Of a DNA stretch of 64,000 nucleotides, positions 41,940 to 52,115 are shown in pieces (position 1 is the stretch's first letter; each line of letters starts with the position of its first letter). The position numbers were made by a program, and so were the translations under genes. The stretch spans positions 39,106,948 to 39,170,947 of the forward strand of contig CM044326.1 in assembly GCA_024291935.2 (NCBI GenBank), in the 5' to 3' direction. The stretch comes from Okapia johnstoni (Eukaryota; Chordata; Mammalia; Artiodactyla; Giraffidae). The notes under the pieces are model-generated. The model saw only the letters and a list, made by a program, of their open reading frames with translations, had not been told where the DNA came from and ran no database searches.

Positions 41940-43000
41940 AAATATAATTTCCAGGGATGAATCAGAGAAGCATTCTCGTTAAAATCAGGAACAAGAAAAG
42001 GATAGCTGTTCTTTATTATTCAACAGTTTCCTGGATGTCCCAGCCAAAGCAATTAGGTGAGAATAAAATAATAATATTAGAAAGGGAGATTAAAATTTCC
42101 ATTATGTGCAGGCATTATTATCTGCTTTCCTACTAAAAAGGACTAGAAAGGATAAGAGGTTTTAAAAAGGCCTGGAAGATAGATAGATAGATACAGAGAG
42201 AATAGGTTTTCTCTACATAACAGTGACCAATTAAAAAATACATAGGAAAAATTTTATTTGCCAAAAGCAAAATAATGACGAACGAACCAACAGATATACA
42301 GAAACAAACTTTACAAGCAATCTGCATATCCTCTTTGGAAAAAAAATAATAAACCCTAAGAAATCAAAAGCATACTGCTTTTAGATGGTGAGCTCTGCTA
42401 TAAAGATGTTAATACTCCCTAAGTTAACCTCTAAATGTTATGCATTCCAATAATAAGTTTATAGAGCCTAGTAAGCTGATTTCAAATGGATTTGTGAAAG
42501 AAAATACAAGTGGGAGTCTAAGAAAATAAAAATATCAAACATCCTACAATATTATAGCGGCTGAAGCAATATAGCATCAACACAGAAATAAACAGATACA
42601 CTAATGAAATGAGATACATGGTGCAAAAAAAGAACCATTGTATAAATGACAATGTGGCTTGTGGTAAAGATGGCATTTCACATCGATGGAAAGCATGGAA
42701 CATTCCGTAAATGACTTTGGAATAACTGACTCTCCATTTAGAAATAATTTTAGTACCCAACATCAAACCATATGCAATAATCAACTTAAGATAAGTCAAA
42801 AAACCAAGAGTGAAATTCTAAACTGTAAAACCATAGGAGTAAAACATCAGAGAATATGCTTTAGAGTGCTGAATGGGCAAAACCTCTCCAAGCAAAGTAC
42901 AAAACCCAGGAGCCATCAAGAGTATATCTCAAATCTTCAGGCGTCTGGCAGCTTAAACTGTTATGAATCCATTGGGGGTGAAGTTGATGTGGGATGATGG
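41940..43000 (+). mobile_element. Old L1 ORF2 fragment
   Basis: 'ttaaaatcaggaacaagaaa' followed by 'ttctttattattcaacagtt' and 'ccagccaaagcaattaggtg' is the start of the reverse transcriptase core, and 'aaactgtaaaaccataggag' is a downstream landmark. Heavily mutated. Includes a short (GATA)n run at 42177-42193. Confidence 0.7.
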
Positions 43001-43002
43001 TT

Positions 43003-43199
43003 ATTTAATCGCTAGTCATGTTTGACTCTTCGTGACCGCATGGACTGTAGCCCACCAGGCTCCTCTCTCCATGGGATTCTCCAGGCAAGAATATTGGAGT
43101 GGGTTGCCATTCCCTTCTCCAGGGGATCTTCCTGATGCAGGGATCAAACCCGCATCTCCTGCACCGGCAGGAGGATTCGTTACCACTGAGCCACCTGGG
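43003..43199 (-). mobile_element. Bov-tA SINE, antisense (first of a pair)
   Basis: Antisense from 'gctagtcatgtttgactctt' to 'accactgagccacctgggg'. The next Bov-tA lies only about 43 bp away in the same orientation. Confidence 0.95.
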
Positions 43200-43242
43200 G
43201 ATGGTAGAAACCAGGCAAATAAAAGGTGTGCATGACCCACCT

Positions 43243-43456
43243 GAAGAGTGAAAGTGAAGTTGCTCAGTCGTGTCCAACTCTTTGCAGCCCTATGGACTGT
43301 AGTCCACCAGGCTCCTCCATCCATGGGATTTTCCAAGCAAGGAAACTGGAGTGGGTTGTCATTTCCTTCTCCAGGGGATCTTCCTGATGCAGGGATCTAA
43401 CCTGGGTCTCCCACATTGCAGGCAGACTCTTTACTGTCTGAGCCACAAGGAAGTCA
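43243..43456 (-). mobile_element. Bov-tA SINE, antisense, with perfect TSD (second of a pair)
   Basis: Flanked by the 12-bp perfect repeat catgacccacct at 43231-43242 and 43457-43468, so it inserted independently of its neighbour. Confidence 0.97.
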
Positions 43457-43726
43457 CATGACCCACCTAAAGGCATCCAAAAATTTAAACGTTAAGGCTT
43501 TGTTCAGACTAATAAAAATATTCTTGGGACCCAGATACAATCCACTGGTTGTCAACTTGTAATCCCTGTACTATCACATAAAAGATGAACAAATTTGATA
43601 CCCTCCAAAAAATGTTCAAATTCTGAAGATAAAAAAACCATGGTAATTAATTAAGAATACAAATAACATACTAGAGAAAAGATCTACAAGATTATAATAG
43701 ACCATGAATTAATGACTGACCTACAG

Positions 43727-44405
43727 TGCCTGTTAGGGGTTGAATTGTGTCCCTTAAAAGATATGTTGACATCCTAACTCCCAGTATCTCAAAATGTAAC
43801 CTTAAGATGAGGTCATTAGGGTGGGCCCTGATCCAGCATTGTCTTCCCTGGTGGCACAGACATTAAAGAATCTGCCTGCAATGCAGCAGACCCAGGTTCG
43901 ATCCTTGGGTCAGGAAGGTGCCCTGGAGGAGGCAATGGCAACCCACTTCAGTATTCTTGCCTGGAGAATCCCTTGGACAGAGAAGCCTGGCAGGCTATGG
44001 TCTACAGGGTCTCAAAGAGTCAGACACGACTGAAGTGACTTAGCACAGTAATCCAACATGACTGGTTCCCTTACTAGAAGAAGGGAAAAGGCATGGAGTC
44101 CCAGGACATATGGAAGGAAGATCGTGTTCTCAGAGACACACAGGGAGAAGGGCATGAGATGATGGAAGCAGAGATTGGAGTGATGTATCTGTACACCAAG
44201 TAATGCCCAGGACCACGGCACCGCCAGAAGCAAAGAGAAAAGCTTGGGACAGAGTCTCCTCTAGAGCCTTGGGAGCGGGCAGAACCCTGCTGACACCTGG
44301 ATCTCAGACTTCCAGCCTCTGGAACTGTGTAGGAATCCATCTCTGTCATTTCAAGTCTCCCCATTCGCGATGCAGTGTTACCACAGCAGTTCTAGGGAAC
44401 TGGTA
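43727..44405 (+). mobile_element. MLT1 LTR split by a Bov-tA
   Basis: 'ggggttgaattgtgtccctt', 'gatatgttgacatcctaact', 'gatgaggtcattagggtggg', then after the SINE 'atccaacatgactggttccc', 'gaaccctgctgacacctgga' and 'cttccagcctctggaactgt'. The MLT1 order is complete apart from the insertion at 43840-44050. Confidence 0.8.
43840..44050 (+). mobile_element. Bov-tA SINE inside MLT1
   Basis: Complete sense copy. Flanks atccagcat (43831-43839) and atccaacat (44051-44059) are a TSD with one mismatch. Confidence 0.95.
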
Positions 44406-44555
44406 CAATCCTTATGCATTGGGACCCCTCCCTTTGCTCCCTGGCTCCAGCCCCAATGGTCTACCAGCTGTTCTTGAATACTCCTAGGTGTCCAACTCAG
44501 GGACTTAGCACTTCCCCAGGTTTCAGTTTGAATGTTATCTTTATAGATAAGGTTT

Positions 44556-44762
44556 ATCCCTAGTGGCTCAGTGGTAAAGAATCCATCCACCTGCCAATGC
44601 GGGAGACATGAGACGTGGGTTCAGTCCCTGGATCAGGAAGATCCCCTGGAGGAGGAAATGGCACTCCAGTACTCTTGCCTGGGAAATCCCTTGGATCACG
44701 GAGCCTGGAAGGCTACAGTCCACAGGGTCACACGGAGGCAGACACAACTGAGCACACACGCA
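44556..44762 (+). mobile_element. Bov-tA SINE
   Basis: Head 'tccctagtggctcagtggta', middle with a small deletion ('aaatggcactccagtactct'), tail 'gaggcagacacaactgagca'. Confidence 0.92.
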
Positions 44763-44817
44763 TGCATGCATTCCAGACTACTTTTTTAAAAAAATAGCAA
44801 CCCCATCCCCACACCAC

Positions 44818-45386
44818 AGTTCAGTTCAGTTCAGTCGCTCAGTTGTGTCCAACTCTTTGCGACCCCATGAGCTGCAGCACGCCAGGCCTCCCTGTCCATC
44901 ACCAACTCCCGGAGTTTACCCAAATCCATGTCCTTTGAGTCAGGTGAGGCCATCCAACCATCTCATCCTCTGTCGTCCCCTTCTCCTCCTGCCCTCAATC
45001 TTTCCCAGCATCAGGGTCTTTTCAAATGAGTCAGCTCTTCGCATCAGGTGGCCAAAGTATTGGAGTTTCAGCTTCAACATCAGTCCTTCCAGTGAATACC
45101 CAGGACTGATCTCCTCTAGGATGGACTGGTTGGATCTCCTTGCAGTCCAAGGGACTCTCAAGAGTCTTCTCCAACACCACAGGTCAAAAGCATCAATTCT
45201 TCGGTGCTCAGCTTTCTTTATAGTCCAACTCTCGCATCCATACATGACTACTGGAAAAACCATAGCCTTGACTAGATGGACCTTTGTTGGCAAAGTAATG
45301 TCTCTGCTTTTTAATATGCTGTCTAGGTTGGTCATAACTTTCCTTCCAAGGAGTAAGCATCTTTTAATTTCATGGCTGCAATCACT
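44818..45386 (-). mobile_element. BovB LINE 3' end with preserved ORF2 C-terminus
   Basis: The longest BovB piece here. A 131-codon minus-strand frame (45335-44940) still reads as the end of BovB ORF2: a WTIKKAEHRRIDAFD-type segment, WCWRRLL, and the arginine-rich GRRRRGRQRMRWLDG near the C-terminus. It lacks the reverse transcriptase core, so it is inactive. The right end 'atttcatggctgcaatcac' is inside the element, so it is 5'-truncated. Confidence 0.96.
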
Positions 45387-45605
45387 ACACTGGCCCCTTT
45401 TCTCTTCCTTCCCTGATTTATTTCTCTCCTAGACATACATAACTCAGACACACTGTATCATTTGCTTATTTATCTGTACTTTGTCTGTCTCACTCCTCCT
45501 CCCATAAAATGTAATCTCCTTGAGGGCAAGTACTTTGTCTATTTACAGCTCTAATAGTCATTGACCTGTAGTAGATGCTTAAGTAATATTTGTCAAATAA
45601 ATGAA
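45387..45605 (+). mobile_element. L2 3' end
   Basis: 'tatttatctgtactttgtct', 'aaaatgtaatctccttgagg', 'gcaagtactttgtctattta' and 'agtagatgcttaagtaatat' give the canonical L2 3' order. Confidence 0.7.
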
Positions 45606-45624
45606 TACACAAAATGCTTACTAC

Positions 45625-46440
45625 AAAATAAAGAAGAAAACCTGACAGAAAACAGAAAATGGGTGTGCATGGACATTTCATCAAAGAAATAGAAATGGTC
45701 GATAGATATATGAAAGATGCACATTACTATTATATGCTTAATAGAAATTAAAACAATGAAACATCACTTTTCACCTAAAATGTTTTTTTAAAATTTGGGC
45801 ATCTGAATCAGAAAGACATCAGTTTAAGTCCGTGTTCCACCACTTATTAAGGCTTTCTGAGTCTCAAATCTTTGTGTACAAAATGGGCGAAATTTTTAAG
45901 ATTAATTTTTGTGTGCCTTTTGCGTGGTCTCCTGTTGGCTGGAGCATCAGTGGCAAGGCTGATAGTGGACCTGTAGACGAATCTCTCCAAAACTCTTATG
46001 AACATAGCCTTTAAGCAGTTCCACTTCTAGGACTCCGTTCTAGAGAAATGTGTACGTGTGTATACAGAAACATACATCATAAGCATGTCCACAATAGCAC
46101 TAAAAACAGCCTGCTTGTTCATCAACATGGAGGGTGAATGATCATAGCTCTGTACTATTTGAAAAGTATGTACAAGTTGAAAAGATTTGCTCCCAGAGCA
46201 GAGTTTCAAGAAAGATGCAAAAACTGGAACACAGAATCATACACAAATATATCCTATTTATGTTTTTAGGAAACTTTAAATATTTTCATGTATAGTATAT
46301 GTTTATAAATAATAATAAAAAGGACCAGAGAGATACGTGGGGAATTGACCAGAAGGTTATCTGGAAGGGCAGTGGTATTGGGAAGGCGTGGGAAGGCACG
46401 GGTGGAGGTTTGGAAATTGTACTTACTATTTAGTTCAATG
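45625..46440 (+). mobile_element. Old L1/HAL1-like fragment with MIR insert
   Basis: 'ggacatttcatcaaagaaat' and 'atatgaaagatgcacattac' before, and 'gcagttccacttctaggact' after, a MIR-like segment at 45807-45990 follow L1 order. Diverged. Confidence 0.55.
45807..45990 (-). mobile_element. MIR antisense, copy A of a pair
   Basis: 'cagaaagacatcagtttaag', then 'caccacttattaaggctttc' and 'tctttgtgtacaaaatgggc'. Missing the usual 'agctgtgtgaccttgggcaa' segment. Copy B at 46843 lacks the same segment. Confidence 0.6.
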
Positions 46441-46842
46441 GCCCCGGGCAAACACTGTGCTTGGGTGTGATAACACAGCTAAACCATGTGGAACATGGGA
46501 CAAAAATCTGGGTCCCTTGATTCTTAGTCCAGGAAGTTTTCCCTGTTCCACAATGCCTCCCCAGAATAGCAACGTGAACAGCAGTATTAATGAAAAGCCT
46601 CAGTGAGACATCACACCTCTCCCCACAAACCTAAGATAGGATAGGTAAGAAGCATCCAATAACAAATACAACCAGTGTTATATTTTTTTGCACATCAAAT
46701 GAATTCCTTGAAATAACTTTTGGGCGTCTTCAAAGCTGTCCTTGCAACATTCCTGAAGCTGACGTTCTAAACATGCCCCTTTGTCTGCAGGTATTTATTT
46801 CACTGGAGGCCATGTTTCAGTGGACAGGATTTGGACAAATGA
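46441..46842. other. Unclassified sequence
   Basis: No gene or repeat recognised. Confidence 0.3.
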
Positions 46843-47006
46843 GCCAGAAAGACGTCAGTTTAAGTCTCTGTTCCACTACTTATCAAGCCTTTTTGAGCCC
46901 CAATTCCTCGTTTACAAAATGAGGATAATAGCTCCTCATAGGATTGTCATGAAGATGAAATGAGAAAATGATCGGAAAATGCCTGGCGTGACACCTGCTG
47001 TATAGT
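46843..47006 (-). mobile_element. MIR antisense, copy B of a pair
   Basis: 'cagaaagacgtcagtttaag', 'cactacttatcaagcctttt', 'tcgtttacaaaatgaggata' and 'gaaaatgcctggcgtgacac'. The first about 90 bp closely match copy A at 45807, including a shared internal deletion. Confidence 0.7.
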
Positions 47007-47210
47007 TGGTGCTAAGTCACTTCACTCGTGTCCAACTCTTTGTGACCCTACGGACCGTCGCCTGCCAGGTTCTTCTGTCCATGGGATTCTCCAGGCAGGA
47101 ATATTTGAGTGGGTTACCACTCTCTTCTCCAGGGGATCTTCCTGACCTAGGGCTCAAACCTGCGGCTCTTATGTCTCCTACATTGGCAGGCGGGTTCTTT
47201 ACCACTAGCA
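47007..47210 (-). mobile_element. Bov-tA SINE, antisense
   Basis: Antisense from 'cactcgtgtccaactctttg' to 'ggttctttaccactagcat'. Complete or nearly so. Confidence 0.93.
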
Positions 47211-47429
47211 TAGTCATTCAGTAAATACATTCCTTCCCTTCTGTCTCGTTCAGCTACAGTTGGGAGCCTCACACATCTATCTATTACAAAAGAAAGAAAG
47301 ATTTCTTTCCCAGAGCACTAAAAGTAAAATAAGTATCCATTGCATTCCGGTGCTAATGCATTATATTCTGTACAAGAATATGAAGTAAGGGGCTCTCTGA
47401 TTGGAAGAATCCTAACAGATTCATTTGTC

Positions 47430-47461
47430 CAACTATCTATCTATCTATCTATCTATCTATA
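47430..47461 (+). repeat. (CTAT)n microsatellite
   Basis: About seven ctat units just upstream of the large CCAT array. Confidence 0.97.
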
Positions 47462-47539
47462 TCCTGAAGCCTCTCTACAATCTGTGCTTGAAGGCTGTGA
47501 ATGCCAAATAAAGCATTATCCTCTAGGAGGATATGCCCC

Positions 47540-48345
47540 TTCAATCCATCCATCCCCTACCCAGCTTATCCATCCATCCCTGCATATACCCATACATTCA
47601 TCCATCCATATATCTATCACACACACACCCCACCCAGCCATCCATCCACCCACCTCATCCATCCATCCATATATCTATCCACCCATCATCCATCCACCCA
47701 CCTCATCCATCCATCCATCTATCCACCCACTTCATCCAACCATCCATACATACATCTATCCATCCATCCACCCACCTACCCACCTCATCCATTCACCCAT
47801 CCATCTATCTACCCACCCCAGCCATCCATCCATCTATACACCCACCAACCCTCATCTATCCATCCATACATACACCCACCTATCCATCCATCCACCCACC
47901 TCATCCATCCATCCATCCATATATCTATCCACCCATTGTCCATCCACCCACCTCATCCATCCATCCATCCATCCATACGTACATACATCTATCCATCCAT
48001 CCACCCACCCACTCACCTCATCCACGCACCCATCTATCCATCTATCCCACCTCACGCATCCATCCATTTATACATCCACCAACCTCATCTTTCCATCCAC
48101 CCATCCATCCATCCATACATACATACATCCACCCACCTATCCATCCATCCACCCACCTCATCCATCCATCCATCCATCCACCCACTTCATCCATCCATCC
48201 ATACGTACATCTATCCATCCATCCACCCACACACCCACCTCATCCATCCATCCATCCATCCATCCATTTATACACCCACCAACCTCATCTATCCCTCCAC
48301 CCATACATACATACATCTATCCATCCACCCACCCACAGCCATATT
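47540..48345 (+). repeat. CCAT-based minisatellite with higher-order structure
   Basis: About 800 bp of CATC/CCAT tetranucleotides interspersed with ccacccacctcatcc and acatacatctatcc variants. The marker ccaccaacc recurs at 47842, 48076 and 48276, spacings of 234 and 200 bp, so a higher-order unit of about 200-235 bp is present. All three plus frames stay open for about 290-340 codons because the array lacks stop codons; they read as a 4-residue HPSI-like period, so they are artefacts. Confidence 0.97.
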
Positions 48346-48820
48346 CCACAAACACTTACTGAGCATGTATTATGGATGAGGCATGGTGGTAGACACGGGA
48401 CCTTCTATATTGAACATGTCACAGTTGCACCATAGTGTGTGTAAACAAGTAACAATAATACACTGTGACAAGTGCTATCATAGATGCCTCTTTAAATTAC
48501 TGTGGGAGGATGGAAATAATAACTTCTGAGGGTGTCAGAGAAAGTTCCCAGCGGGGATGGCGTTTTAGCCAGAATGTCTAAGAGACATTCCCTCAGCAAA
48601 GAAGAGAGGGAGCACATTACAGACAGAGGGGACAGAACACTGATTACAGCAAGGTACACACACAACACACTCAGAAAAATGCAAATAGTAGGGCAGGGGT
48701 GAGGGCATATGGGAGAGAGAAGAGTGGAGCAGGAGGGGGAGAGTCAGGGGGCTGGGAAAGGTGACAGGAGGGGCACCCTGAAAACCTTTGCGATTCTCAC
48801 TGAAGTTAAAGTTTGGGTGA
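48346..48820 (-). mobile_element. L2 antisense
   Basis: 'cacttactgagcatgtatta', 'gtaaacaagtaacaataata', 'acaagtgctatcatagatgc' and 'acattccctcagcaaagaag' follow the reverse complement of the L2 3' region. Confidence 0.55.
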
Positions 48821-48849
48821 GTAGAATAGTTATTCTCTAGAAATCTCCT

Positions 48850-49240
48850 TAAGAAAATATGCAAAGAATCCCCATGATGTTCTTACATTAATCTGTGCTG
48901 CCGACTTGGCTTTAGATGCAGCTCTGCAGAATATATTTTTTAAAGTTTCATTATGCCAGTGTACATCAAAATAGGCCAATATAAATTATAATATGGTCAT
49001 GCCAATAGGACTTGCAAACACAATATTTTAAGTTTATATTGCATTCCAAGACCCATAAAAATTATTCCGAATGGCTGTTTGCTTTTTGAAGCCAAATGAA
49101 AAGGTATTTGCAATTTGATTATTAACAAATCAAATCACTGATATGATATTGGATTCGGTACATCTCAAACTGACTGAGAGCGAAAAAATCCTCAGTGGTC
49201 AATTACGTAGCATGGCTGGTTTATAGTTTCCCTGTGTGTC
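48850..49240. promoter_or_regulatory. AT-rich unique block, candidate conserved element
   Basis: No repeat signature. It holds an interrupted palindrome atttgatt/aatcaaat (49113-49120, 49128-49135, 7-bp spacer) and several CCAAT/ATTA-type cores. Such composition is typical of non-coding conserved elements, but conservation cannot be tested here. Confidence 0.2.
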
Positions 49241-49500
49241 ATCAAGAATGAGCACCAGAGCCAGCTCTGATTTTATTTTGATTTATTTTAACCGTTTCCC
49301 TGCTCTGAGAATTTCTCTCTAAGCTTCTACCGTGCATTGGAGGTTTTCGCTGACTGAGGCTGGTATGGGTATGACCAGATGGACAGCTGACTGAGTAAAT
49401 AGAGCAATGGGTAGATAAGCAGGTGAATGAATGAATGAATGAATGCACCATTATGTGGGTTAATGAACGCATACCACTTTAATGCACACCAGGCTTTTAA

Positions 49501-50413
49501 AAATATTATGTATCTATTTATTGAAGTATAGTTGATTTACAATGTTGCACTAATTTCTACCATACACCAAGGTGATTCAGTTATATGTGTATATATATAC
49601 ATATATATACACATATAATATATTGTATGTGCATATATAATATATATGATGATTTAGATATATGTGTGTGTATATATGTACGTGTATCTATATATAGAGA
49701 CACACATTCTTTTTTACATTCTTTTCCATTATGGCTTATCATCAGATACTGAATCTAGTTTCCTGTGCTTTACAGCAGAAACTGTTGTTTACCCATTCTA
49801 TACATAAAATAGTTTGCATCTGCTAACCCCAAACTCCCACTCCATCCCTCCCCCAGCCATCCCTTCCCCTTGGCAACCACAAGTGTGTTCTCCATGTCTG
49901 TGAGTCTGTTTCCGTTTTGTAGATAAGTTCATCCGTGTCATATTTTAGATTCCACATATAAGTGATATCATATGGCATTTGTCTTTGTCTGACTTACTTC
50001 ACTTAGTGTGATTACCTCTAGGTCCATCCATGTTGCTGCAAGCAGCATTATTTCATTCTTTTTTTATGGTTGAGTAATATTCCATTGTGTATATGTACCA
50101 CATCTTCTTTATCCATTCCTCTGACAATGGACATTTAGGTTGTTTCCACGTCTTGACGATGGTGAATAGTGCTGCTGTGAACCCTGCGGTGCACGTATCT
50201 TTTTGAATTGTAGTTTTGTCCAGATCCATGCCTAGGGATGGGATTGCTGACATATGGCAACTCTATTTTTAGTGTTTTGAGGAACCTCCATACTGTTTTC
50301 CATAGTGGCTGCACCAGCTTACATTCCCACCAACAGTGTAGGAGGGTTCCCTTTTCTCTACACCCTCTCCAGCATTTGTTATTTGTAGACTTTTTAATGA
50401 TGGCCATTCTGAC
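49501..50413 (-). mobile_element. Artiodactyl L1 3' end, antisense, with TSD
   Basis: Antisense L1 3' UTR and ORF2 end: 'gaagtatagttgatttacaa', 'tttcctgtgctttacagcag', 'tccattgtgtatatgtacca', 'catagtggctgcaccagctt', 'ctccagcatttgttatttgt'. Flanks tgcacaccaggcttttaa (49483-49500) and tgcacacagacttttaa (50414-50430) form a TSD with one indel and one mismatch. An expanded TA/TG tract lies inside (49580-49705). Confidence 0.93.
49580..49705. repeat. (TATG/TA)n tract inside L1
   Basis: About 125 bp of alternating purine-pyrimidine, mostly TA and TG steps, within the L1 3' UTR. Confidence 0.9.
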
Positions 50414-50559
50414 TGCACACAGACTTTTAAGAATTAGAAGCTCAAGAGCTGAGTTGCTTTTGATGTGGAAAGAGCACTGATATTCTCACTTCCATGGTTT
50501 CATCTTTTTTTAAAAAAATATTGTAAAATGTAATTAAAATATAAAAGTACCCTTTCCTT

Positions 50560-50937
50560 ATGTATGTTGATGCTTTTGAACTGCAGTGCTGGAGTAGACT
50601 CTTGAGAGTCCCTTGGACAGCAAGGAGATTCAACCAGTCAATTCTAAAGGAAATCAACTCTGAATATTCATTGGAAGGACTGATGCTAAAGTTGAAGTTA
50701 CAATACTTTGGCCACCTGATGTGAAGAGCTGACTCATTGGAAAAGACCCTGATGCTGGGATTGAGGGCAGGAGGAGAAGGGAGTGGCAGAGGATAAGATG
50801 GTTGGATGACATCACTGACTTAATGCACATGAGTTTGAGCAAACTCTGGGAGATAGTGAAGGACAGGAAAGCCTGGCATGCTGCAGTTCATGGGGTCCCA
50901 AAGAGTTGGACATGACTTAGAAACTGAACAAGAACAA
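50560..50937 (+). mobile_element. BovB LINE 3' end
   Basis: 'gatgcttttgaactgcagtg', 'ttgagagtcccttggacagc', 'ggaaggactgatgctaaagt' and 'acatgagtttgagcaaactc'. About 375 bp, 5'-truncated, ORF2 frame interrupted. Confidence 0.93.
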
Positions 50938-51264
50938 AAGTGCAGGATTCATCTGAAGGCATCTTAGAGACCAGCTACCATGAAAGGTTAGAGTGATAAG
51001 CCTTGAGATGACGAGTCCCACACCCACAATCCCCAAAGCAGGCTTAAGCAGAACCTGGATTAGGATGCAGGCCTACTCCTGCCAAATCAAACATGCTTCT
51101 GGATGTGCCCCTCCTCCAACTCCTACCCCTCCTCCAATTTCTCCTCCCCAGTCAGAAGTAATCCTCTAGGTGGGTTAAACTGCATCGTTGGAAATCAGCT
51201 GGAGAAACCAGACACAGCCTGAGACACCCCTGAGGCTCAGCTCCCTGCTTGAGCAGCTCTGGAA
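50938..51264. other. Unclassified sequence
   Basis: Contains a repeated 'cccctcctccaa' motif near 51107-51136. No gene recognised. Confidence 0.3.
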
Positions 51265-51510
51265 ATTGAGGCCCAGAGAGGCCATGAGAAGCTACCAAAG
51301 TCACCCCACAAGTTAGGGGACTGATTAGGGAAGCGTTCAGAGCCCAGGCAGGTAGAATGGATACCATGTAGGCATCTTGTTGTCTCTACTGGATGGCAAA
51401 CACCTTACAAACAGAGACCATCTCTTCTGTTTCCATCTCCTCATGGTTCCTTGAACAGGTCTTGAACAGGGAGGACCTTCAATATTTAAACAAGAGTTGT
51501 TTAAAATTTA
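51265..51510 (+). mobile_element. MIR fragment followed by L2 3' end
   Basis: 'ggaaattgaggcccagagag' (MIR core), then at 51385 'ctggatggcaaacaccttac' to 'ccttcaatatttaaacaaga' (L2 3' end). Confidence 0.5.
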
Positions 51511-51515
51511 CTGAG

Positions 51516-51805
51516 ATAGGACTTTCCTGGTGGTCCAGTGGTTAAGAATCTGCCTGCCAATGCAGGGGACATGGGTTCAATTCCTGGTCCTGGAACTAAG
51601 ATCCCACACGCTGCAGGGTAACTATGCCCGTGAGCCACAACCATTGGAGCCTGAGCAATCTAGAGCCCGTGCTCTGCAACAAGAGAAGCCACCGCAATGA
51701 GAAGCCTGCTCACTGCAGCTAGGGAGGAGCCCCCACTTGCCGCAGCTAGAGAGAGCCTGTGTAAAGCAATGAAGACCCAGCACAGCCAAAAATAAAATAA
51801 TATTG
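51516..51805 (+). mobile_element. CHR SINE, long form, with TSD
   Basis: 'ggactttcctggtggtccag', 'cctggtcctggaactaagat', 'gctctgcaacaagagaagcc', 'gcagctagagagagcctgtg', tail 'agccaaaaataaaataatat'. Flanked by aatttactgag at 51505-51515 and 51806-51816, an 11-bp perfect TSD. Confidence 0.95.
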
Positions 51806-51964
51806 AATTTACTGAGGCAACTTTCACACTGAGAATGTCTCCATCCTACTCTGCTTTAAGCTGGCGCCTGGTGCCTGGGGAGTCACCCCTCTGCTCTCCC
51901 CACCCTTCCCTGGAAAAGGAAGGCAAGGAGGAACAGAGGCAGCTTAAGGAAGTAAAGGGTAAGC

Positions 51965-52115
51965 CCTGGGCTTGGCATCCCAGGACTGGGTTCTAACAGA
52001 GGCTCTGCCAACCATCCAGCGAACCTCCATGTTCTTATCTGTAAAATGGGCTATAATGACCACATACCCCCAGTCTCATGGCTGCTGGATGCAATAATGT
52101 GTACAAAGGGTTTTT
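51965..52115 (-). mobile_element. MIR, antisense
   Basis: 'gactgggttctaacagaggc', 'gttcttatctgtaaaatggg' and 'ctgctggatgcaataatgtg' follow the antisense MIR order. Confidence 0.6.

Noticed and set aside
44940..45335. 131-codon minus-strand frame with arginine-rich C-terminus
   Set aside because: It is the BovB ORF2 C-terminal end, an element fragment without a catalytic core; annotated as BovB only.
47540..48345. CRISPR-like spaced repeats
   Set aside because: Period is 4 bp with a 200-235-bp superunit. There are no unique spacers, and the genome is mammalian.
47340..48435. Three overlapping plus-strand frames of 292-340 codons
   Set aside because: They arise because the CCAT-type array has no stop codon in any frame. 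The peptides are four-residue periodic (HPSI-like) with no start context or homology.
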